From: JABWCQ01 sp964530625
Lineage (GTDB): Bacteria > Electryoneota > RPQS01
Length of the DNA stretch: 64,000 bases
Reading direction: 5' to 3'
Assembly: GCA_964530625.1 (NCBI GenBank)
Contig: CAZHAK010000001.1
Coordinates: forward strand, 1 to 64,000
The first letter of the stretch is position 1. Each line of letters starts with the position of its first letter. The notes under the pieces are model-generated. The model worked only from the letters and a program-made list of their open reading frames with translations. It made no database searches and was not told the DNA's origin. A program made the position numbers and the translations under genes. Positions 59,157 through 64,000 of this stretch are shown here, piece after piece.

Positions 59157-59828
59157 ATGGATACACTGATTGCGATATTGATTGTGTTGACGAATACGGC
59201 GCAGTTTGATTCTGCACATGCTACGGGAGTTTGGTTGGAAGAGTTTGCGGCGCCGCATCAGATTTTTATGGATGCGGGTGCGGAGATTACGGTGGCGAGT
59301 CCGTTGGGCGGAGTGGTGCCGATTGATCCGCGCAGTTGGAATGAGGAATCTGAAAAGATGTTTGGCAAGGAAGCTGAACTTTTGAAAGACACGAAACCTC
59401 TGGCGGACGTGGACGTCTCACAGTATGACGCGCTGTTTTTTCCGGGCGGACATGGGACGATGTTTGATTTGCCGGGGAATGAACTTGTGCAGTCGGCGAT
59501 TTTGGGAATGTACGAAGAGGGCAAGGTTATTGCTGCGGTCTGTCACGGTCCGGCGGCCTTTGCGGATTTGACGTTTTCCGACGGGACGCCGTTTTTGAAA
59601 GACAAAAAGATTGCGTGTTTCACGGATGACGAAGAGCGCGCGGTGCAGTTGGACGGGCTGATGCCGTTTATGCTGGAGAGTAAACTCAGCGAACAGGGCG
59701 CGACGGTTGAGACGGCTGAGAATTTTCAGTCGAAAGTTGTGGTGGATGGACAATTGGTGACGGGACAGAATCCGGCGTCGAGTGTGGGTGTGGCGGAGGC
59801 GGTGCTGAAAGCTGTCGGACAGAAATAG
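59157..59828 (+). CDS. DJ-1/PfpI-family type 1 glutamine-amidotransferase-like protein
   Basis: 223 residues, HchA/Hsp31-like subgroup. The nucleophile elbow is VIAAVCHGPAAFADL with Cys-His, the conserved acidic/glycine block is YDALFFPGGHGTMFDLPGN, and the N-terminal part has GVWLEEFAAPHQIFMDAGAEITVASPLGG. Such proteins act as chaperone, glyoxalase or amidase-like enzymes. The N-terminal Thr/Leu-rich stretch (MDTLIAILIVLTNTA) is a strand, not a signal peptide. AGGAAG lies 4 nt before ATG 59157. Confidence 0.9.
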   Translation: MDTLIAILIVLTNTAQFDSAHATGVWLEEFAAPHQIFMDAGAEITVASPLGGVVPIDPRSWNEESEKMFGKEAELLKDTKPLADVDVSQYDALFFPGGHGTMFDLPGNELVQSAILGMYEEGKVIAAVCHGPAAFADLTFSDGTPFLKDKKIACFTDDEERAVQLDGLMPFMLESKLSEQGATVETAENFQSKVVVDGQLVTGQNPASSVGVAEAVLKAVGQK

Positions 59829-59889
59829 GAAATAGGAAACGGAGTAGCTCCGGGTTCTTACCTTTTACCTGTTCTGGAATTGCTTGGGT

Positions 59890-59929
59890 GTTTGACCCCC
59901 CCTTGCCCCCCCGGAGGACCGGGGGGGAA
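59890..59929. repeat. C-rich palindrome family D, copy 3
   Basis: TTTGACCCCCCCTTGCCCCC, then CCCGGAGGACCGGGGGGGAA. Same layout as 29571-29607. The 60 bp upstream (CCGGGTTCTTACCT...) is also similar in both places. Confidence 0.7.
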
Positions 59930-59956
59930 TTTGAAAAGAAACTTTGGAGATCGTTT

Positions 59957-60298
59957 ATGTATCTCTTTTTGGCGGCGGTGTTTTTGACAATGGCTGCTGC
60001 GATTGGATTCAATCCGTTGTGGCATTTGGTCAGGAAGATGCCGGCGAAGATGAAATTCGTGTGGATTCACGGCGGCTTGGCGCTGACGGGTGTGACGTTT
60101 TTTGTGATTCACGCGACGTCGTCCCCGAATCCTACGCCGTGGCTGGCCTTTTTGTTGACGCTGGTGACGGTGATGGGCGGCATCGCGTTGTTCGCGTTAA
60201 GGCGGGCGAAGGCGCCGGTTCCTGCGGGGATCGCGTTGATTCATCCGTTGGCGGGCGCGGTGGCATTGGTATTATTGTTTCAGGAATTGTTTAAGTAA
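59957..60298 (+). CDS. Small membrane protein
   Basis: 113 residues with three to four membrane helices (MYLFLAAVFLTMAAAIGF, IHGGLALTGVTFFVIHA, PWLAFLLTLVTVMGGIALFAL, HPLAGAVALVLLFQELF). No family recognised; probably inner-membrane. The ATG 59957 has GGAG 7 nt upstream. An upstream in-frame extension would be coded by a C-rich repeat and is rejected. Confidence 0.6.
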   Translation: MYLFLAAVFLTMAAAIGFNPLWHLVRKMPAKMKFVWIHGGLALTGVTFFVIHATSSPNPTPWLAFLLTLVTVMGGIALFALRRAKAPVPAGIALIHPLAGAVALVLLFQELFK

Positions 60299-60309
60299 GG
60301 AAAACGGCA

Positions 60310-60534
60310 TTGGGACTACTTCGGAGACGTGCACCTCGCACAAACCGCCGCGTACATCGCGCGGTGGAGCACTTTGCGGGCTGGTATTTCGCCCGCGCAA
60401 TTCAGGGATATACATTTTTGCAGACGGGGGAATTGCCGCCGTCTGTAGTGAGAGAAAGATTGAAGGTCGCCGTGGTGCGGCTTCGCGCGCGGCATAGAAT
60501 AATTCTTAGCGAAATGCGCCGGCGCAGATTCTGA
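60310..60534 (+). CDS. Small basic hypothetical protein
   Basis: 74 residues, very Arg-rich (MGLLRRRAPRTNRRVHRAVEHFAGWYFARAIQGYTFLQTG then ELPPSVVRERLKVAVVRLRARHRIILSEMRRRRF). Two predicted helices; no family recognised. TTG 60310 has AAGGA about 8 nt upstream. Such a small basic frame could be spurious. Confidence 0.35.
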   Translation: MGLLRRRAPRTNRRVHRAVEHFAGWYFARAIQGYTFLQTGELPPSVVRERLKVAVVRLRARHRIILSEMRRRRF

Positions 60535-60561
60535 TTCCGTCAGCGCGGAAGGGAGCCAGAG

Positions 60562-61155
60562 ATGAGAACGGCCTATGTTGTTCTTGGACTCTTAATGTTG
60601 ACTGCGGCTTCGAGTTATGGGTTTGAGTTTGGGGTGATGGGGGGAGTTAGAGATTGGAAGGAATCGCGCGACACGGATACGCGCATTACTCCGATGCTTG
60701 CAGTTACGGTGGGTAATCGCATCAGTGAAAACTCGTGGTTTCGAGCGGATGCATTGATTGGGTTTTGGTCGCGCGAGATAAGAACTCGTATCGTGGCAAG
60801 TCACTCGTTTGACAACGACTACTTCACCAGTGACCAGACGGGTATTCAAATCGGCGCACGCGGATCATTTGACGCGCAAAGCTTGCGAGCTGATAGGCAA
60901 AAGTCAGTTCGGCCTGTTGCGAGTGTTGGAGTGATGCTTGTCACGGAAGACGCAGGTCCTTGGACGCATGATCGAGAGAAATTGGGAGCGGAATTCAGTG
61001 CTGGCTTGGCAATTCCAGCCAAACCCGGCGCCGATGTACTATTGCTCTACAACCATTTGACAATGGCTAAAGGTGACGAATCCGCTTACGGTTACAGAAA
61101 TATTGCGCAATATGTGACGTTGGGCTATCGGTTTTCGGTTGGGGGTGCGCGATGA
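60562..61155 (+). CDS. Exported outer-membrane-like protein, cluster 2 gene 1
   Basis: 197 residues. Signal peptide MRTAYVVLGLLMLTAASSYG, then beta-strand-rich body (FGVMGGVRDWKESRDTD, SWFRADALIGFWSREIRTRIVASH, GIQIGARGSFDAQSL), ending NIAQYVTLGYRFSVGG. The last strand with Y-R-F-S is typical of porin-like barrels. Paired with the next gene (shared end G-x-G/L-YRFSV). GGGAGCCAGAG gives a good ribosome-binding site. The overlap with the next gene (ATGA) shows coupling. Confidence 0.65.
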   Translation: MRTAYVVLGLLMLTAASSYGFEFGVMGGVRDWKESRDTDTRITPMLAVTVGNRISENSWFRADALIGFWSREIRTRIVASHSFDNDYFTSDQTGIQIGARGSFDAQSLRADRQKSVRPVASVGVMLVTEDAGPWTHDREKLGAEFSAGLAIPAKPGADVLLLYNHLTMAKGDESAYGYRNIAQYVTLGYRFSVGGAR

Positions 61156-61736
61156 AGAATATAACTATCATCATAGCTTCATTGCTTATCTCGATGAATG
61201 CTCACGCCGTTGAACTGGGCGCTGGGCTTGGGATGCGAAATGATTATGCGCCGTATCTGGCGTTTTCGACAGCGAGCGGATATTGGGGAAAAACCGGTTT
61301 TTGCGCGGAATATGTTGTGGGAAGCTGGTATGATTGGCAGCAACGCTACGCAGTACATCATACCGGTATTGCAACACCCGCTTACACAGAATACGGGAAG
61401 CTCGAAACAGACAAACTGGGAATCAACTCAACCGTGCGAGTCCTGTTTAGCGGAGAGAGGGGAGCCAGAGCGCGTAACCTCATAGCGTGGATCACCGTTG
61501 GAGGTGGAATCGGATACGAGAGTAGAACTTCTAATCCGTACGGCGGAATTGTGGATACATGGACGTTGGTTCCAGTGATTGAACAAGTATTGCGATTTTC
61601 GGTGCGAACAGGTGTGAAACAGGAAATTTTCACTGAGTTAGTGTTCCGTGAAGCTTGGTATAAACCGCCCTACCATATGGAAGCAGCCTCGACTGCGATG
61701 ACTTTGGGCGTGGGCTATCGGTTTTCGGTGAGGTAG
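61152..61736 (+). CDS. Exported outer-membrane-like protein, cluster 2 gene 2
   Basis: 194 residues. Signal peptide MKNITIIIASLLISMNAHA, then ELGAGLGMRNDYAPYLAFSTASGYWGKTGFCAEYVVGSWYDW and ITVGGGIGYESRTSN, ending TMTLGVGYRFSVR, a barrel-type terminal strand. Paralogous in layout to gene 1. Function unknown; predicted outer-membrane beta-barrel. Confidence 0.65.
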   Translation: MKNITIIIASLLISMNAHAVELGAGLGMRNDYAPYLAFSTASGYWGKTGFCAEYVVGSWYDWQQRYAVHHTGIATPAYTEYGKLETDKLGINSTVRVLFSGERGARARNLIAWITVGGGIGYESRTSNPYGGIVDTWTLVPVIEQVLRFSVRTGVKQEIFTELVFREAWYKPPYHMEAASTAMTLGVGYRFSVR

Positions 61737-61805
61737 TGCTGTTTGAGTATCGGGAGCTTTGGGCTTTCGATGCATACACAGCAAATTACCGTCTCTGGAG
61801 GGACC

Positions 61806-62432
61806 GTGAAGCACTTCATTATTGTTGCTCTGCTATTTTGTTTTGTTAAGCCTGCGTTTGCCAATCAAAAGTTTATAGAAGCAGGTTTCCACGTTCGTAA
61901 GGGAACATATCATCCGCGCTCGGGTGTTGGACTGAACGGAGTATATGCGTTCAATCGACTGCTCAAACTGTGTCATCCGGAACTTATGGCCGGTGGATGG
62001 TTTGGGATAGAAGGTGGTGGAATTGATGGGCTTCCCGGCTACTATTCAACGTCCAGATTAGACGATACTGGAGTAAACAGTTCGTTTGCTGATCAGCGAA
62101 ATGCCGGTTTGATGGCAACAGGAAGAGTAGTCTTCGATTTGGGCAAGCACGAACTCGATGAAGTTGAGCGTGGAGTTAAGGTAGCGCCCGAGTTTGGCTT
62201 TGGCGTTGGCGGGTATCAGTTGTTCCGCAAGCACTTTCCGGCGCGGGAAACGAACGCGCTGGCGGAACTGTTTCTCAGGCTGCATTTTTTCCGCAAGTCT
62301 GGTGACACATTTATTCAGATAAGCAGTGTTCGCTCCTTCGGTATTCACCGGAACGACGCTATCAACGCACCTTACCCAAGGTTTGCCTACACACAACTCT
62401 CTCTGGGTTTTGAACTTCCATTTAAGAAATAG
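61806..62432 (+). CDS. Exported outer-membrane-like protein, cluster 2 gene 3
   Basis: 208 residues. Signal peptide MKHFIIVALLFCFVKPAFA, then FIEAGFHVRKGTYHPRSGVGLNGVYAFN, the glycine-rich MAGGWFGIEGGGIDGLPGYYS, and a C-terminal AYTQLSLGFELPFKK barrel-type strand. GTG 61806 follows GGAGGG at 3 nt and is chosen over upstream starts, which add non-signal residues. Probably an outer-membrane or periplasmic beta-rich protein of unknown function. Confidence 0.6.
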   Translation: MKHFIIVALLFCFVKPAFANQKFIEAGFHVRKGTYHPRSGVGLNGVYAFNRLLKLCHPELMAGGWFGIEGGGIDGLPGYYSTSRLDDTGVNSSFADQRNAGLMATGRVVFDLGKHELDEVERGVKVAPEFGFGVGGYQLFRKHFPARETNALAELFLRLHFFRKSGDTFIQISSVRSFGIHRNDAINAPYPRFAYTQLSLGFELPFKK

Positions 62433-62480
62433 GACGCGCGGCGGGCGCGCTTAGGATAGAAGCAGAAGGAAAAGAATAAT

Positions 62481-64000
62481 ATGGGTGCACGAGAAGTACT
62501 TTCGACGATACGCAACTGGATGGCGGGCTTACGGCGCGCGGTTCTTGTCAATACATTGAAGAGTCACGCGCTGTTTGCTTTGGCGGCCTTGGTGAGCGTG
62601 ACGCTGCTCGTGCTGGTGTTGGAATCCCTCGGACATTTCAGCGGCTCCGTGCGCGCGGTTTTGTTTGGGTTGTGGGGAGTGAGCGCGCTGGCGGCTGTGG
62701 GGTTAGGAATTGTGTGGCCGATTTTGAAATTTACGGTGTTCGCGCCGACGGATCAGAAACTTGCCGGACAATATGCCGAGCGTATGCCGACGATTCGGGA
62801 TCGCGTGCTGAACGCTTTGCAGTTGCTCGACAAAGCGGAAAACGCTGAGCGCGACGGCGTGTCGTCTGATTTAATTTTAGCGGCGGGGCGCGGAGTGGCC
62901 GAAGAGCTTGTGCCGATTGCACCGGCGACGTTGCCGGACAGGACGCGCGTGAAAAGACACGCGCGCTACGCGCTGTTCTCGTCCGTTGCGGCGATTGCGC
63001 TGATGATTGTGTTTGGTCGTCCGCTGATGTCGGCTGCCGAACGGGTGATGAATCCCGGAAAAGATTTTTCACCGAGCCCGGAGTTTGTTTTGCACGTGGC
63101 TCCGGGTGATGTTGAACTCGTGCGCGGTGATTCCCTGCAAGTGGTCGTCACGGCGACGGGAACACTTCCTGATAAGCTGACGATTACGCGCAAGGAAAAG
63201 GGCCGGACCGCGGACACGCCATTGACCGTCGAGGGCGATAAGCACGGAACATACACCGTGACGTGGACGGGTTTGGCGACGACGTTTGACTATTGGGCCT
63301 ACGCGCAGAACGTGACCTCGAAAAAATACACGGCGACGATTCAGGAAGTGCCGGCGGTGAGATATTTGTCGGTGACGCTGACGCCGCCGGCTTATACGGA
63401 GATGCAGACGCGGACGTTAGAAGAAAACGTCGGTGATATTTCGACGGTGGTGGGCACGAAAGCGAAGCTGATGATTTCTTCGACGAAGCCGCTTGAGCGC
63501 GCTGTGATTGAGTTTTTCAATTTGACGGGTGAGGATATCTCTGCGCCGCGTGAGACGCTTGTGCTTAATTTAGACGGCAGTAAAGCCGACGGCGAGTTTA
63601 CGGTTTCAACGAGCGGCACCTATCAGATAAAGCTCACAGACAAAGAAGGCCGCGAAAGCCGTGACGCGATTAGTTACAGAATCAGCGCGCGTCCCGACGA
63701 GGCTCCGGTGATTTCACTTGTGGAGCCGGGACACGATTTGGAAATCGCGGCGGATATTAAGATTCCGTTGGTGGCGGATGCCGCGGATGATTATGGTTTC
63801 TCGAAAATGAGTCTGCGCTATTACCGTCCGTCACCGTGGGATCAGCCGGGCGACGTGCCGGACGACAGTTTTGAAAGAATGGCGCTCGACTATCGTGTGA
63901 CGGAGCCGGGCCGGTGTGTGGTGGAGACTGTGTTTGATTTGACGCCGTTGCAACTGCTTCCCGAAGATCAGGTGTTGATGTTCGTGGAAGTGTGGGACAA
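62481..64000 (+). CDS. DUF4175-family membrane protein, 3'-truncated at window edge
   Basis: I read 506 residues from ATG 62481 (AAGGAAAAG upstream); the rest lies beyond the window. The N-terminus has two close membrane helices (ALFALAALVSVTLLVLVLESL and AVLFGLWGVSALAAVGLGIVWPIL), a cytoplasmic segment with AERMPTIRDRVLNALQL, a third helix (YALFSSVAAIALMIVFG), and a long extracytoplasmic part with Ig-like repeats (VLHVAPGDVELVRGDSLQVVVTATGTLP; YLSVTLTPPAYTEMQTRTLEENVGDISTVVGTKAKLMI). This order is that of DUF4175, whose genes lie with DUF4159 and MoxR/vWA genes. Function unknown. Confidence 0.85.
   Translation, partial: MGAREVLSTIRNWMAGLRRAVLVNTLKSHALFALAALVSVTLLVLVLESLGHFSGSVRAVLFGLWGVSALAAVGLGIVWPILKFTVFAPTDQKLAGQYAERMPTIRDRVLNALQLLDKAENAERDGVSSDLILAAGRGVAEELVPIAPATLPDRTRVKRHARYALFSSVAAIALMIVFGRPLMSAAERVMNPGKDFSPSPEFVLHVAPGDVELVRGDSLQVVVTATGTLPDKLTITRKEKGRTADTPLTVEGDKHGTYTVTWTGLATTFDYWAYAQNVTSKKYTATIQEVPAVRYLSVTLTPPAYTEMQTRTLEENVGDISTVVGTKAKLMISSTKPLERAVIEFFNLTGEDISAPRETLVLNLDGSKADGEFTVSTSGTYQIKLTDKEGRESRDAISYRISARPDEAPVISLVEPGHDLEIAADIKIPLVADAADDYGFSKMSLRYYRPSPWDQPGDVPDDSFERMALDYRVTEPGRCVVETVFDLTPLQLLPEDQVLMFVEVWD

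Noticed and set aside
59888..59956. N-terminal extension of the small membrane protein
   Set aside because: It is coded by the C-rich family D repeat, and GGAG precedes ATG 59957.

Overview
This is a bacterial chromosome segment around the replication-initiation genes, with a fairly GC-rich, REP-rich background. Two secreted proteins end in a type IX-style C-terminal sorting domain (a YPNPF/FPNPFNP-type motif, an LYDLLGREV-type strand and a terminal KVVLLK-like strand). That points to the Fibrobacteres-Chlorobi-Bacteroidetes (FCB) superphylum, probably an uncultured lineage; the phylum cannot be fixed from the sequence alone. No rRNA, tRNA, CRISPR array or transposase gene was recognised. Two N-runs (21970-22069 and 24479-24488) show that this is a draft scaffold.

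Layout. 1-4868 is read leftward: a truncated secreted protein, an M48 metalloprotease, dciA (DUF721), dnaN and dnaA. The dnaA-dnaN spacer holds a cluster of degenerate DnaA boxes and is the best oriC candidate. From rpmH (5437) onward almost everything reads rightward: rpmH, rnpA (split by a frameshift at a T9 run), yidD, two MscS-type channels, yidC, and, after a patch of accessory genes, mnmE, mnmG and rsmG. Three parS-like sites (21521, 24435, 24876) lie around mnmG/rsmG, but parAB are absent and murQ follows rsmG instead. 26-36 kb is accessory: a single-chain R-M-S restriction enzyme, two SRPBCC proteins, TPR proteins, tandemly duplicated outer-membrane-like proteins with a frameshifted copy, and a HAD hydrolase. 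36-48 kb holds mfd, a tandem pair of large secreted paralogues of unknown function, and a three-gene SurA/PpiC-type periplasmic chaperone operon followed by a peroxiredoxin-like protein. 48.6-64 kb holds UspA, a CoA-transferase, two type IX-sorted proteins, a methyltransferase, a LysE-type exporter, a PLD-type protein with zinc-binding motifs, a GIY-YIG protein, DUF4159, a DJ-1/PfpI protein, a second cluster of small outer-membrane-like proteins, and the start of a DUF4175 protein.

How it works together. The core genes cover replication initiation (dnaA, dnaN, dciA), RNA maturation and translation (rnpA, rpmH, mnmE/mnmG, rsmG), membrane insertion (yidD, yidC) and transcription-coupled repair (mfd). 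The SurA-like operon and the many signal-peptide proteins indicate a diderm envelope with much outer-membrane and secreted protein traffic.

The most striking feature is a set of short palindromic or C-rich dispersed elements. They lie between genes and also inside or at the ends of reading frames (DUF349-like gene, mnmE, a HAD gene, the LysE-type exporter, TfoX-like, VOC), adding peptides without breaking the frame, much like Rickettsia palindromic elements.
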